From Sva-07 sp963728195 (GTDB taxonomy: Bacteria > Actinomycetota > Acidimicrobiia > Acidimicrobiales > Ilumatobacteraceae): a DNA stretch of 64,000 nucleotides. Positions 8,036-16,526 of this stretch are shown one piece after another. How positions within the stretch are numbered: position 1 is the first letter of the stretch; the number at the start of each line of letters is the position of its first letter. Under the pieces are notes generated by a model. That model was not told the DNA's origin and searched no databases. It saw only the letters and a list, made by a program, of their open reading frames with translations. Where the stretch lies: the NCBI GenBank assembly GCA_963728195.1, contig CAVSIX010000012.1, forward strand, positions 1-64,000, written 5' to 3'. Position numbers and translations under genes: made by a program.

Positions 8036-9241
8036 ATGCGTACCGAATCGAGCTCCGAAGCCGTGCGCCTGTCGGTACTGGGCCTCGACCCCGAGCTGTC
8101 GGCGACGTGTGTGAGCTGCGGGCTGTGCCTGCCGCACTGTCCGACGTTCCGGGTGACGGGCGAGGAGCGATATTCGCCTCGCGGCCGCATCGACGCCATG
8201 CGATCGGTCGACTCCGGTGACCTGCCCGTCGACGCGTCGTTCGTCGACTTCGTCGAGACCTGCGTGCAGTGCCGCGGCTGCGAAACGGCGTGCCCGAGCG
8301 GCGTCCGGTTCGGGGCGCTGATGGAGCAGACCAGAACCGCACTCGCGCAGGCCGGACGGATCACGCCCTGGTGGCAGCGGATCGGACTGCGTCTGCTGCC
8401 GCGACACCGCCTGTTGCTCGCCGGCTCGACGGCGCTCGCCGTCGGCCAGCGACTGCGTGTCGTCCCGAAGCGGCTCGGGATTCCACGACTCCCGCTACGT
8501 CGTGTCGGCGCAGTGGAGACCACCGGGAACGACGTGTGGCTGTTCACCGGCTGTGTGATGGATGCGTGGCAGCGCGAGACACATCGCAACACCGCATCGT
8601 TGATCGCCCTGGTCGGCGCAACCCACGCCGTTGCGGGCGGCGGCGGCGGGTGCTGTGGTGCTCTGCACAGCCACGCCGGCCTCCACGACGATGCGATCTC
8701 GCTGGCCGGGCGGGTGATGTCGTCGATGCCCGGCAGTGCGCCGATCCTCGTCAACTCGGCCGGCTGCGGTGCGGCGATGAAGGACTACGGGCATCTGCTC
8801 GGCACCGAGGACGCACGCCGGTTCAGCGCACGCGTCCTCGACATCTCGGAATGGCTCGCCGCCCAGCTCGACACACTGCCGGGCCCGACCGGCCCCCGTC
8901 GGCGCGTGATCGTGCAGGACCCGTGCCATCTGCGCCACGTCCAGCGGGCCCACGAGCCGGTCCGCACGCTGCTCGGACACGTCGCCGACGTCGTCGAACT
9001 CGACGACGACGGTCTGTGTTGCGGCGCCGGTGGGGCTTACTCCGCCCTGCAGCCGGAACTCGCAGGCGCCATCCGCGAACGCAAGGTCGCTTCAGTCGAT
9101 CGTGCCGTCGCGCGATCCGGTGCCTCGGTCGTGGCGAGCGCCAACCCCGGCTGCTCGATGCACCTCGGCGCGGCGCTCGACCTCCCGGTTCGCCATCCCG
9201 TCGATCTCGTCGCCGAGGCACTCGGCGTGGCGGCGTGCTGA
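8036..9241 (+). CDS. glcF: Glycolate oxidase iron-sulfur subunit GlcF
   Basis: The protein is 401 aa. Two ferredoxin-type 4Fe-4S motifs lie near the N-terminus (CVSCGLCLPHCP at about 23-34 and CVQCRGCETACP at about 76-87). The C-terminal half carries two cysteine-rich CCG domains (GCCGALHSH and later GLCCGAGGAY), the heterodisulfide-reductase-like part of GlcF. It would take electrons from the GlcD/GlcE flavoproteins. It is separated from glcDE by the oppositely oriented ALDH and nei genes, which is unusual for a three-subunit oxidase. A TACGAT -10 lies nine bases before the ATG. Confidence 0.92.
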   Translation: MRTESSSEAVRLSVLGLDPELSATCVSCGLCLPHCPTFRVTGEERYSPRGRIDAMRSVDSGDLPVDASFVDFVETCVQCRGCETACPSGVRFGALMEQTRTALAQAGRITPWWQRIGLRLLPRHRLLLAGSTALAVGQRLRVVPKRLGIPRLPLRRVGAVETTGNDVWLFTGCVMDAWQRETHRNTASLIALVGATHAVAGGGGGCCGALHSHAGLHDDAISLAGRVMSSMPGSAPILVNSAGCGAAMKDYGHLLGTEDARRFSARVLDISEWLAAQLDTLPGPTGPRRRVIVQDPCHLRHVQRAHEPVRTLLGHVADVVELDDDGLCCGAGGAYSALQPELAGAIRERKVASVDRAVARSGASVVASANPGCSMHLGAALDLPVRHPVDLVAEALGVAAC

Positions 9242-9435
9242 TGGGCGAATACGGCGGATTGATCGAACGTCTCGAGTCGGTGGCGGCCGATCTCGACGAG
9301 TTGGCGTTCGACCGTCTGCGTGAGGCCGTCGCCGACGGTGAGGTCGTGCGGCCCGCCGACGACAAGAAGCTGATGCAGGCGCGCCGGGCGATCGAGAAGG
9401 CCGCCGGAGTGCTGCGTCAGCTCGACGAGACGTAG
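9241..9435 (+). CDS. Small hypothetical protein downstream of glcF
   Basis: This 64-aa ORF starts with an ATG sharing one base with the glcF stop (TGATG). The product (MGEYGGLIERLESVAADLDELAFDRLREAV then DKKLMQARRAIEKAAGVLRQL) is helical, charged and coding-like in composition. No family is recognised. Its last 19 bases overlap the 3' end of the convergent LOG gene. Translational coupling to glcF is the main support. Confidence 0.5.
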   Translation: MGEYGGLIERLESVAADLDELAFDRLREAVADGEVVRPADDKKLMQARRAIEKAAGVLRQLDET

Positions 9436-10448
9436 CCGTTCAGCACGCGGATCATCGCGACGAGGTCGCTGTAGCCCCGCTTCGCGAACAGGAACGAGAT
9501 GCGGTCGAGATCGACCTTGTCGTCGTCGCGACGTTCGATCTTGAACGGCTCGGCGCGCTCGATCGTGCCGCTCGACGCGAGGTGGCCGAATCGTTCGTTG
9601 AGTTCGGCGAGCTGCTCGTCGGTGGGGCCCTGGCGCATCCGGATCACGAGGTGGTCGCCGACGAAACGGATCGAGTCGTAGTTCGCATAGAACTCCTCGA
9701 TGATGCGAGCGGCCTCGTCGCAGTCGTTCGTGATCGTGTACAGGTCGACGTCGTTGGCCGACACCAACCCGCGGGCGATCAGCTGCTCGCGTACGAACGT
9801 GTCGACGCCCTCCCAGAACGGATCGCCGGGGGAGTCGAGCAGCACGATCGGCACGGGGACGCCCTTGCCGGTCTGGGTCAACGTCAGCAACTCGAACATC
9901 TCGTCGAGCGTGCCGAACCCGCCGGGCATGCAGACGAACGCCTGCGACTCCTTGATCAGCATGAGTTTGCGGGTGAAGAAGTACTTCATGCTGACGTGCT
10001 TGTCGTCGCCGGCGATCACCGAGTTCGCTCCCGTCTCGAACGGGAGCCGGATCGACACGCCGATGGACAATTCGCGCCCGGCGCCCTCCATGCCCGCTTG
10101 CATGATCCCCGGACCAGCGCCGGTGACGGCCATCCACCCGCGTTCGGCGAGCCGGCGGGCCAACCCGACGGTCAGCTCGTAGAGCGGGTCGTCGTCGCGC
10201 GTGCGCGCCGAGCCGAAGATCGACACCTTCCGGCGGTGCTTGTACGGAGCGAACATCGCATAGGCGTCTCGCATTTCGGCGAGAGCTGCAGTGGCGATCT
10301 TCAGGTCGAGCGTGTCAGGCTGATCGGTGATGAGCCCCAACGCCTCGGAAACGAGTGCTTCCGAGAGTCGAACATTCTCGGAAACACCCAGCTCCGAGAC
10401 GATCGATCGAGCCTGGTCCGCTGCGGAGTCGGATACATCTGAGTCCAT
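9417..10448 (-). CDS. LOG family protein (TIGR00730, lysine-decarboxylase-like Rossmann fold)
   Basis: The protein is 343 aa from the ATG ending at 10448. The LOG signature VCMPGGFGTLDEMFELLTLTQTGK is complete (PGGxGTxxE), preceded by AVTGAGPGIMQAGMEGA. Classical LOG proteins are cytokinin riboside 5'-monophosphate phosphoribohydrolases; bacterial ones of this longer form probably act on nucleoside monophosphates. The first 80 or so residues are an extra helical N-terminus, so a start further downstream is possible. The start codon overlaps that of the divergent molybdoenzyme gene by two bases (CATG). A TACGAT on the minus strand (10463-10458) lies nine bases upstream. Confidence 0.85.
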   Translation of the reverse strand: MDSDVSDSAADQARSIVSELGVSENVRLSEALVSEALGLITDQPDTLDLKIATAALAEMRDAYAMFAPYKHRRKVSIFGSARTRDDDPLYELTVGLARRLAERGWMAVTGAGPGIMQAGMEGAGRELSIGVSIRLPFETGANSVIAGDDKHVSMKYFFTRKLMLIKESQAFVCMPGGFGTLDEMFELLTLTQTGKGVPVPIVLLDSPGDPFWEGVDTFVREQLIARGLVSANDVDLYTITNDCDEAARIIEEFYANYDSIRFVGDHLVIRMRQGPTDEQLAELNERFGHLASSGTIERAEPFKIERRDDDKVDLDRISFLFAKRGYSDLVAMIRVLNGYVSSS

Positions 10449-11994
10449 GGACAACCGATCGTACGGGCCGAGATGGATGGGTCCGCTCCTGGGTCTGGTC
10501 GCAACCGGTGCGGGACTGGCGGCGGCGGAACTCGTCGTCGGCCTGTTCGAGCGCACAGCGTCGCCGGTCGTGCCCGTCGGCCAGGTGTTCATCGACTGGG
10601 TGCCGCCGTCGTTGAAGGAGTGGGCGATCGACACCTTCGGCACCAACGACAAGGTCGTGCTGGTGCTCGGGGCGCTGGTCGTGTTGTTCGGCATCGGGAT
10701 CGGCGTCGGCGTGCTGGCCATGCGTGGAGCCCGTACCGCCGCAGTGGCGCTGACGTGCGTGACCGGCGTCATCGGGGCATGGGCGGTGTTGACCCGGCCC
10801 GAGCCCACCCTCGTGAAGCTGCTGCCGACGCTCGTGGGTACCGGCGTCTCGGTCGCCGTGCTGCTGTATCTCGCGCCTCGACCGGCGACGGCGGCGGCCG
10901 GTGGCGAGCCCGCAGGGCCCGCCGCACAACCGATGGGGCTCGATCGCCGCCGGTTCGTCGGCGGCGCCATCGGCATCGGCTCGATCGCCGTGATCGCCGG
11001 CGGTGTGGGGCGTCTGCTCCAGCAGCGCTTCGAGGTCGACAGCGAGCGCAGTGCGATCAGCCTGCCACCGGCGGACACTCCCGCAGCGGTCCTCCCGGCC
11101 GATGCGCAGTTGCCGCTCGACGGACTCGGCCCGTTCGTCACACCGAACGCCGACTTCTACCGGATCGACACCGCACTCGTCGTGCCGCAGGTGTCGAAGG
11201 AGTCGTGGCGTCTGCGAATCGGCGGGATGGTCGACAACCCGATGGAGCTGACGTTCGACGACCTGCTCGCGCGCCCTCAGGTCGAGCGATACGTCACGTT
11301 GTCGTGCGTGTCGAACCCGATCGGCGGCGACCTGATCGGCAACGCACTGTGGCAGGGGGTGTTGCTGCGTGACGTCCTCGAGGAGGCCGGCGTACAGCCA
11401 GGGGCGACACAGATCGTCAGCCGCTCGATCGACGACTGGACCGCCGGCACACCCACCGAGATCGTGATGGACGGGCGCGACGCCATGCTGGCGATCGCCA
11501 TGAACGGCGAACCGCTGCCGGCGCGCCACGGCTATCCGGTCCGCATGGTCGTGCCCGGCCTGTACGGCTACGTGTCGGCGACGAAGTGGGTGACGCAGAT
11601 CGAACTGACCCGTTGGGAGGACTACGACGCCTACTGGGTGCCCCGGGGGTGGTCGAAGAGCGGGCCGATCAAGACGATGTCGCGTATCGACACCGACCGT
11701 CGCGGGGCCACGCCGAACGACGTGATCGTCGGCGGCGTCGCCTGGGCGATCCATCGCGGGGTGTCACGCGTCGAGGTGCGTTCGGACGGCGGCGAGTGGT
11801 TCGAGGCCGAACTCGGCGGCGTGCCGTCGAACGACACGTGGAAGCAGTGGATGGTCGCACTCGAACTCGAACCGGGACGGCACATGATCGAGTCGCGCGC
11901 GTTCGACGGCGACGGCGTGCCCCAGACCGAGGAGACTGCGCCAGTCGCGCCCAACGGCGCTCAGGGTTACCCCCGGCGCTGGGTCGACGTCTGA
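10447..11994 (+). CDS. Membrane-anchored sulfite-oxidase-like molybdopterin oxidoreductase
   Basis: The protein is 515 aa. The N-terminal part has about four membrane helices (near residues 11-34, 69-92, 97-115 and 124-143), then DRRRFVGGAIGIGSIAVIAGGVG, either a fifth helix or a Tat-like signal. The catalytic domain (about 225-395) carries the molybdenum-ligand cysteine in TLSCVSNPIGGDLIGNALWQG (Cys287) and RHGYPVRMVVPGLYG. A Mo-co dimerisation domain closes the protein. It is likely on the outer face of the membrane and reduces or oxidises S- or N-oxide type substrates; which one is unknown. The start chosen is ATG 10447; ATG 10477, just before the first helix, is an alternative. Confidence 0.85.
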   Translation: MDNRSYGPRWMGPLLGLVATGAGLAAAELVVGLFERTASPVVPVGQVFIDWVPPSLKEWAIDTFGTNDKVVLVLGALVVLFGIGIGVGVLAMRGARTAAVALTCVTGVIGAWAVLTRPEPTLVKLLPTLVGTGVSVAVLLYLAPRPATAAAGGEPAGPAAQPMGLDRRRFVGGAIGIGSIAVIAGGVGRLLQQRFEVDSERSAISLPPADTPAAVLPADAQLPLDGLGPFVTPNADFYRIDTALVVPQVSKESWRLRIGGMVDNPMELTFDDLLARPQVERYVTLSCVSNPIGGDLIGNALWQGVLLRDVLEEAGVQPGATQIVSRSIDDWTAGTPTEIVMDGRDAMLAIAMNGEPLPARHGYPVRMVVPGLYGYVSATKWVTQIELTRWEDYDAYWVPRGWSKSGPIKTMSRIDTDRRGATPNDVIVGGVAWAIHRGVSRVEVRSDGGEWFEAELGGVPSNDTWKQWMVALELEPGRHMIESRAFDGDGVPQTEETAPVAPNGAQGYPRRWVDV

Positions 11995-12031
11995 GATCCT
12001 GTCGGCCGCGGTCCCGCCGGCGGCGTGCGCG

Positions 12032-13150
12032 TCAGGCCTTGGACGCCTTCTCCTCGAGCGCCGCGATCAGCTCGTCGAAGGACTTCGCGAAACTGTCGAC
12101 GCCTTCGCGTTCGAGCTGTTCGGCGACGTCGTCCATGTCGACACCGACATCGGCGAGGGCTTGCCACACCGCTCGTGCATCGTCGACGTCCGCATCGACA
12201 CGTCGAGCGAGCGTGCCGTGGTCGGCGAACGCGTCGAGTGTGGCGTCGGGCAGCGTGTTGACCGTGTCGGGCCCGATCAGCTCGTCGACGTACAGCGTGT
12301 CGGGGTAGGCGTCGTTCTTGGTCGACGTCGAGGCCCACAGCGGGCGCTGGACCCTGGCGCCTCGTGCTGCGAGCGCCTCCCAGCGAGGACCCGAGAACGC
12401 ATCGAGGAACAACTGGTACGCCAGTTTGCCCTGGGCGACGGCGGCCTTGCCGCGCAGCGCCAGCGCCGCGTCGGAGCCGATGGCGTCGAGGCGACGGTCG
12501 ACCTCGGTGTCGACACGGCTGATGAAGAAGCTCGCAACGCTGGCCACCGACGACAGGTCGGCATCGGGATCGTCTGCGAGACGTTCGAGACCGCTGAGGT
12601 ACGCCTCGATGACCTTCGAGTACCGGTCGAGCCCGAAGATCAACGTGACGTTGATGCAGCGCCCCTCGGCGATCATCTGCTCGATCGGACCGAGACCTGC
12701 TTCGGTGCCGGGGATCTTGACCATCAAGTTGCGGCGGTCGATCCGCTGGTGCAGCTCGCGAGCGGCCGCCTCGGTACCCGGGCCGTCGTGGGCGAGGCCC
12801 GGGTCGACCTCGACGCTCACGTACCCGTCGACGCCGTCGGAGTGGTCGTAGACCTTGGAGAACACGTCGCAGGCGCTGTGGATGTCGCGGATCACCATCG
12901 CCCAGTAGGCGTCTTCGGTGGATGCACCGGCGTCGCGGAGCTCGGTGGACTGCTCGTCGTAGTCGCTCGAGTCCTGGATCGCCTTCTGGAAGATCGACGG
13001 GTTGGACGTCAGCCCCCGTACGCCACTGTCACGGATCTCGACGAGACGGCCCGAGGTGATGTAGCCGCGCTTGAGGTTGTCGAGCCATGCGCTCTGGCCC
13101 TGCTCGTCGTGGAGAGCGATGATCCGGTTCTCTGTCCGATGCTGTGTCAT
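12032..13150 (-). CDS. tal: Transaldolase
   Basis: The protein is 372 aa, the long actinobacterial (TalB2/mycobacterial) form. Motifs: GLTSNPSIFQKAI near the N-terminus, YVSVEVDPGLAHD, and NLMVKIPGTEAGL, whose Lys forms the Schiff base with dihydroxyacetone. WASTSTKNDAYPDTLYVDELIGPDTVNTLP is the C-terminal signature. It interconverts sedoheptulose-7-P + glyceraldehyde-3-P and erythrose-4-P + fructose-6-P in the pentose phosphate pathway. An AAGGGA ribosome site lies about ten bases before the ATG. It follows transketolase by 29 bases, so the two form one operon. Confidence 0.96.
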   Translation of the reverse strand: MTQHRTENRIIALHDEQGQSAWLDNLKRGYITSGRLVEIRDSGVRGLTSNPSIFQKAIQDSSDYDEQSTELRDAGASTEDAYWAMVIRDIHSACDVFSKVYDHSDGVDGYVSVEVDPGLAHDGPGTEAAARELHQRIDRRNLMVKIPGTEAGLGPIEQMIAEGRCINVTLIFGLDRYSKVIEAYLSGLERLADDPDADLSSVASVASFFISRVDTEVDRRLDAIGSDAALALRGKAAVAQGKLAYQLFLDAFSGPRWEALAARGARVQRPLWASTSTKNDAYPDTLYVDELIGPDTVNTLPDATLDAFADHGTLARRVDADVDDARAVWQALADVGVDMDDVAEQLEREGVDSFAKSFDELIAALEEKASKA

Positions 13151-13179
13151 GGCGTGGAATCCCTTCGTGTTGGGTGCGT

Positions 13180-15132
13180 TCAGTCGAGGAGTGCGTTCGC
13201 GCGCTCGACGACGTGGTCGACGTTGATGCCCAGCTTCTCGAGAGCGACGTCCCCCGGGGCGCTGGCGCCGAATCGATCGATGCCGATCGAGTCGTCGGAC
13301 CAGCGTTCCCAACCGAACGTGGTGGCCGCCTCGACCGACAGCGTCGGCACACCGGCGGGAAGGATGGAGTCGCGAACGCTCTCGTCCTGGGCGCTGAACC
13401 GGTCCCAGCTGGGCAGGCTGACGACGCGCACGTTGCGACCCGCTTCCCGAAGGCGCACCGCGGCGTCGACGCACACCTCGACCTCGCTGCCGGTGCCGAC
13501 GAGCACGACGTCCGGGGTGGCGTCGCAGTCGACGACGACGCCGGCGCCGCGTTCCACCGCAGAGCCGTCGGTGTCGATCCGGATGTCCTGGCGGCTGAGG
13601 ATCAGAGCCGACGGTCCGTCGTGGCGCACGATGTCGGCCCAGGCCTGGATCGTCTCGTTGCCGTCGGCCGGGCGCACGACGTGGAGTCCCGGCATCGCGC
13701 GCAGCGAGGCGAGCTGCTCGATGGGCTGGTGGGTCGGGCCGTCCTCGCCGACACCGACCGAGTCGTGGGTGAAGACGAAGCAGACCTTGGCGCCCGACAG
13801 CGCCGCGAGGCGGATCGACGGGCGCATGTAGTCGGAGAACACGAAGAACGTGCCGCTGATCGGCAGGGTGCCGCCGTGCTTGGCCATCCCCACGAGCGCC
13901 GCACCCATCGCATGCTCGCGGATGCCGTAGTGGACGTAGCGACCGTTGCGGTCGTCGGCGGTGAACGCCGTCGTGCGTGCGAGCCCGGTGCCGTTGCTGC
14001 CGGTGAGGTCGGCCGAGCCGGAGATGAGACCGGGAAGGCGGTCGAAGGTGGCGTCGAGCGCCTTCTGGATCGCCTTGCGGGTCGCGACCGACTCGCCCGG
14101 TTCGTACGCGGGCAGATCGGCGTCCCACCCTTGCGTCCCGGTAGCAGACCAGGCAGCGCGCCACTCGGGGGAGTCGGTGACCGAGGCGCTGCGGTCCGCC
14201 CAGGCGCTGCGTGCGGCGGCGCCTCGCTCGCCGACGTGGCGGCGGTAGGCGGCGACCAGGTCCCCGGGGGCCCAGAACGGTTCGTCGGGGATCCCCATGA
14301 CCTGCTTGGTGCGTGACACGTCGTCGGCGGAGAAGGGATTGCCGTGTGCGGCGTGGCTGTCGGTGTGGTCGGGGGACGGTTCGCCGATGTGCGAACGCAA
14401 GATGAGCAGCGACGGTCGCTCGGTCTGCTGCTTGGCGGCCTCGAGCGCTGCTTCGAGGCCGTCGGGGTCGTCGGCCATCTCGCCGAGCTGCACCACGTCC
14501 CATCCGTACGAGCGGAACCGGGCGGCGGTGTCGTCGCTCGACGACATGCTGGTGGCGCCGTCGATCGTGATCAGGTTGTCGTCGAAGACGCAGATCAGCC
14601 GGCCGAGTGCGAGGTGGCCGGCGAGCGATGCGGCCTCGTGGCTGATGCCCTCCATCAGGCATCCGTCGCCGGCGATCACGAACGTGAAGTGGTCCTGCGC
14701 CTCGGCGCCGAACTGCGCTCGGAGATGCTCCTCTGCGATCGCCATCCCGACGGCATCGGCGAAGCCCTGGCCGAGTGGGCCGGTCGTGACCTCGACCCCG
14801 GCGGTGTGTCCCGCCTCCGGATGTCCCGGCGTCGCCGATCCCCATTGGCGGAAGTCGCGCAGATCGTCGAGTTCCAGCCCGTAGCCGGACAGGTACAGCA
14901 ACGAGTACTGCAGGATCGATGCGTGTCCGTTCGACAGGACGAACCGGTCACGGTCGGGCCACGTCGGGTCGGCCGGATCGTGGTGCATCACCCGGCTGTA
15001 GAGGACGTGGCCGAGCGGGGCGAGCGCCATCGCGGTGCCCTGGTGGCCGCTCTTGGCAGCCAGCGGGCCGTCCATGGCCATCCCCCTGATGAGCGAGACG
15101 GCGAGCTGGTCCTGTTCTGCGGTCAACGGCAC
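13180..15132 (-). CDS. tkt: Transketolase
   Basis: The protein is 650 aa from the GTG ending at 15132 (MPLTAEQDQLAV); the open frame allows an ATG at 15171 but the added residues GCGRSGSGTLAR are not family-like. Thiamine-diphosphate motif IAGDGCLMEGISHEAASLAGH, substrate His segments SGHQGTAMALAPLGHVL and GPLGQGFADAVGMAIAEEHL, and the pyrimidine-domain VHYGIREHAMGAALVGMAKHGG are complete. C-terminal SVEAATTFGWERW is also typical. It transfers two-carbon ketol units in the pentose phosphate pathway and is paired with transaldolase. A TACCCT hexamer seven bases before GTG suggests a leaderless transcript. Confidence 0.96.
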   Translation of the reverse strand: MPLTAEQDQLAVSLIRGMAMDGPLAAKSGHQGTAMALAPLGHVLYSRVMHHDPADPTWPDRDRFVLSNGHASILQYSLLYLSGYGLELDDLRDFRQWGSATPGHPEAGHTAGVEVTTGPLGQGFADAVGMAIAEEHLRAQFGAEAQDHFTFVIAGDGCLMEGISHEAASLAGHLALGRLICVFDDNLITIDGATSMSSSDDTAARFRSYGWDVVQLGEMADDPDGLEAALEAAKQQTERPSLLILRSHIGEPSPDHTDSHAAHGNPFSADDVSRTKQVMGIPDEPFWAPGDLVAAYRRHVGERGAAARSAWADRSASVTDSPEWRAAWSATGTQGWDADLPAYEPGESVATRKAIQKALDATFDRLPGLISGSADLTGSNGTGLARTTAFTADDRNGRYVHYGIREHAMGAALVGMAKHGGTLPISGTFFVFSDYMRPSIRLAALSGAKVCFVFTHDSVGVGEDGPTHQPIEQLASLRAMPGLHVVRPADGNETIQAWADIVRHDGPSALILSRQDIRIDTDGSAVERGAGVVVDCDATPDVVLVGTGSEVEVCVDAAVRLREAGRNVRVVSLPSWDRFSAQDESVRDSILPAGVPTLSVEAATTFGWERWSDDSIGIDRFGASAPGDVALEKLGINVDHVVERANALLD

Positions 15133-15139
15133 GCGGGCG

Positions 15140-15145
15140 AGGGTA
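15140..15145 (-). promoter_or_regulatory. Putative -10 element of transketolase
   Basis: TACCCT on the minus strand lies seven bases before the GTG at 15132 and fits TANNNT. No Shine-Dalgarno sequence is seen, so a leaderless mRNA is inferred. This also argues for the GTG start over the upstream ATG. Confidence 0.4.
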
Positions 15146-15172
15146 CCCGAACCGGATCGGCCACAACCCAAC

Positions 15173-15203
15173 CGCGAACCCGACCGCGAACCCGACCGCG
15201 ACC
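15173..15203. repeat. 12-bp direct repeat upstream of transketolase
   Basis: The unit CGCGAACCCGAC occurs at 15173-15184 and 15185-15196, and a third partial copy (CGCGACC) follows at 15197-15203. It fills the space between the unknown gene ending at 15220 and the tkt start. It may be a chance tandem expansion or part of the tkt upstream region. No protein is known to bind it. Confidence 0.7.
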
Positions 15204-15219
15204 AGGAGTACGGCGGCGG

Positions 15220-15615
15220 TCAGGCCGGCGGGAGCAGCGTGAACGGCACGAGGTGCCAGGGCCCCTGGTCGATGCGGCAATGGGCGAAGATCTGTCCGTA
15301 GTCGGCGAACTCCAGCTCGCCGCGCACCAGCCGGTAGGTGAACTTGCCCGGCTCGACGCTGAACGGACTGACGTTGCGAGCGACCTGTTCGCTGTCGTCG
15401 TCGATGCCGCGCCGGAACACGACCTCGAAGACACCCGAGCCGGTCTCACCCTCGGGACAGAAGATCAGGCCGATCAGATGCGGCGTGATCGTGACCGGTG
15501 GCGGCTCGGGTGCGGTCTGTGAGAACATCACCCCGGTGAGATCGATGCGCGTCGACGGTCCGGGGGCCTGACGCATCTCGAAGTTCTCGACGAACAGTGC
15601 GGAGACGATCTGCAT
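15220..15615 (-). CDS. Conserved hypothetical protein (beta-rich, cytosolic)
   Basis: The protein is 131 aa, not recognised. It starts MQIVSALFVENFEMRQAPGPSTRIDLTGVMFSQ and alternates short hydrophobic strands (LIGLIFCP, VFEVVFRR, FTYRLVRGELEF, WHLVPFTLL), which suggests a small all-beta domain; the plan recalls the actinobacterial DUF6941 type but with little identity. There is no signal peptide or membrane segment. It lies upstream of tkt on the same strand, 87 bases away, and downstream of sodX by 42 bases, so it could be cotranscribed with either. Confidence 0.6.
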   Translation of the reverse strand: MQIVSALFVENFEMRQAPGPSTRIDLTGVMFSQTAPEPPPVTITPHLIGLIFCPEGETGSGVFEVVFRRGIDDDSEQVARNVSPFSVEPGKFTYRLVRGELEFADYGQIFAHCRIDQGPWHLVPFTLLPPA

Positions 15616-15657
15616 GGCACTCCAGACTACGGATGCGACACTGCGGTCGGAGCCGGC

Positions 15658-15966
15658 TCACATGAGTCGACGAGGGATGCGCAGCACGACCCGATACGAA
15701 CCGGCGATCGCGACCGGACCGAACGACCGGGAGTCGGCCAGTGTGGCACCGCGGTTGTCGGACAACACCGACATCGTGCCGTCGGGGTGAACCTCCGACA
15801 CCCGCTTGACGAGCCAGAACCCGGGCTGGTGCGGGTGCTCCAGGCAGCGCAGCTGACCGACTGCGGCCGACGACGTCGGCACGGCGACGAGGCCCTGGCC
15901 GTGGACCAGCGCCGGCTCCATCGACCGGTCGGCGACCACGAACCGACGTGGTATGGGCATCGTCAT
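15658..15966 (-). CDS. sodX: Nickel-SOD maturation protease, signal-peptidase-like (SodX)
   Basis: The protein is 102 aa from ATG ending at 15966 (MTMPIPRRFVVADRSMEP); a second Met at 15960 is equally possible. It is a minimal S24/S26 peptidase: Ser in DRSMEPAL and Lys in FWLVKRVSEV make the catalytic dyad, followed by VLSDNRGATLADSRSFGPV, the usual SDN box. It is divergent from and 98 bases away from sodN, the standard pairing in which SodX removes the NiSOD propeptide to expose His1. Unlike signal peptidase I it has no membrane anchor. A TACACT -10 candidate lies eight bases upstream (15980-15975). Confidence 0.88.
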   Translation of the reverse strand: MTMPIPRRFVVADRSMEPALVHGQGLVAVPTSSAAVGQLRCLEHPHQPGFWLVKRVSEVHPDGTMSVLSDNRGATLADSRSFGPVAIAGSYRVVLRIPRRLM

Positions 15967-16051
15967 CGCGGCGGAGTGTATGTTTCCCACCGACGGCCTT
16001 CGGGAACCGTCGGCAACGCACACCCACCATGCACCACTGACATGTATCACT

Positions 16052-16057
16052 GAGGAG
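16052..16057 (+). promoter_or_regulatory. Ribosome binding site of sodN
   Basis: GAGGAG lies seven bases before the ATG at 16065. It is one of the strongest Shine-Dalgarno sequences in the window, where many other genes seem leaderless, and fits a highly expressed SOD. Confidence 0.75.
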
Positions 16058-16064
16058 CCCCACC

Positions 16065-16487
16065 ATGTTCGCCAAGCTGTTCGCCTCGGCCACCGTCGCT
16101 CACGCCCACTGCGACCTCTACTGCGGTGTGTACGACCCGGCTCAGGCCAAGATCGAGGCCCTGTCGGTGCTCAAGACGGCCAAGAAGTACGCCGAATCCG
16201 ACGACGAGGTCTTCCGCAACCGCTGCATCCTGATCAAGGAGCAGCGCGCCGAGGAGGTCAAGCACCACCTCATGGTGCTGTGGGCCGACTTCTTCGCTCC
16301 CGACCATTTCGCCCAGTTCCCGCAGCTCCACGAGCTGTTCTGGAAGGCGACGCACCAGGCCGGCGAGGCCAAGAAGTCGATGGATCCCGCCGCCGGCGAG
16401 CAGCTGATCGCCTACATCGACGAGATCGCCGACATCTTCTGGCAGACCGACAAGGCCAAGCAGATGGGCGTGTACCCGCCGTCGTGA
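16065..16487 (+). CDS. sodN: Nickel superoxide dismutase
   Basis: The protein is 140 aa: a 14-residue leader (MFAKLFASATVAHA) and a 126-residue mature part beginning HCDLYCGVYDPAQAKIEA. His1, Cys2 and Cys6 of the nickel hook are present and the four-helix remainder (EQRAEEVKHHLMVLWADFF, MDPAAGEQLIAYIDEIADIFW) is typical. It converts superoxide to O2 and H2O2. The usual hook is HCxxPCGxY; here position 5 is Tyr (codon TAC) and not Pro, which is a real deviation in a structurally important residue. The processing peptidase gene sodX is adjacent. It is preceded by a strong ribosome site. Confidence 0.95.
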   Translation: MFAKLFASATVAHAHCDLYCGVYDPAQAKIEALSVLKTAKKYAESDDEVFRNRCILIKEQRAEEVKHHLMVLWADFFAPDHFAQFPQLHELFWKATHQAGEAKKSMDPAAGEQLIAYIDEIADIFWQTDKAKQMGVYPPS

Positions 16488-16526
16488 TCACGGCCGCTCG
16501 TCAGCGGGGATAGCGTTCGCCGACAC

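Noticed and set aside
14948..15280. Small ORF with a hydrophobic run (VAVGFAVGFAVGLW) over the 12-bp repeat
   Set aside because: The hydrophobic look comes from the repeat read in another frame. The ORF overlaps the ends of two real genes and its remainder is basic filler.
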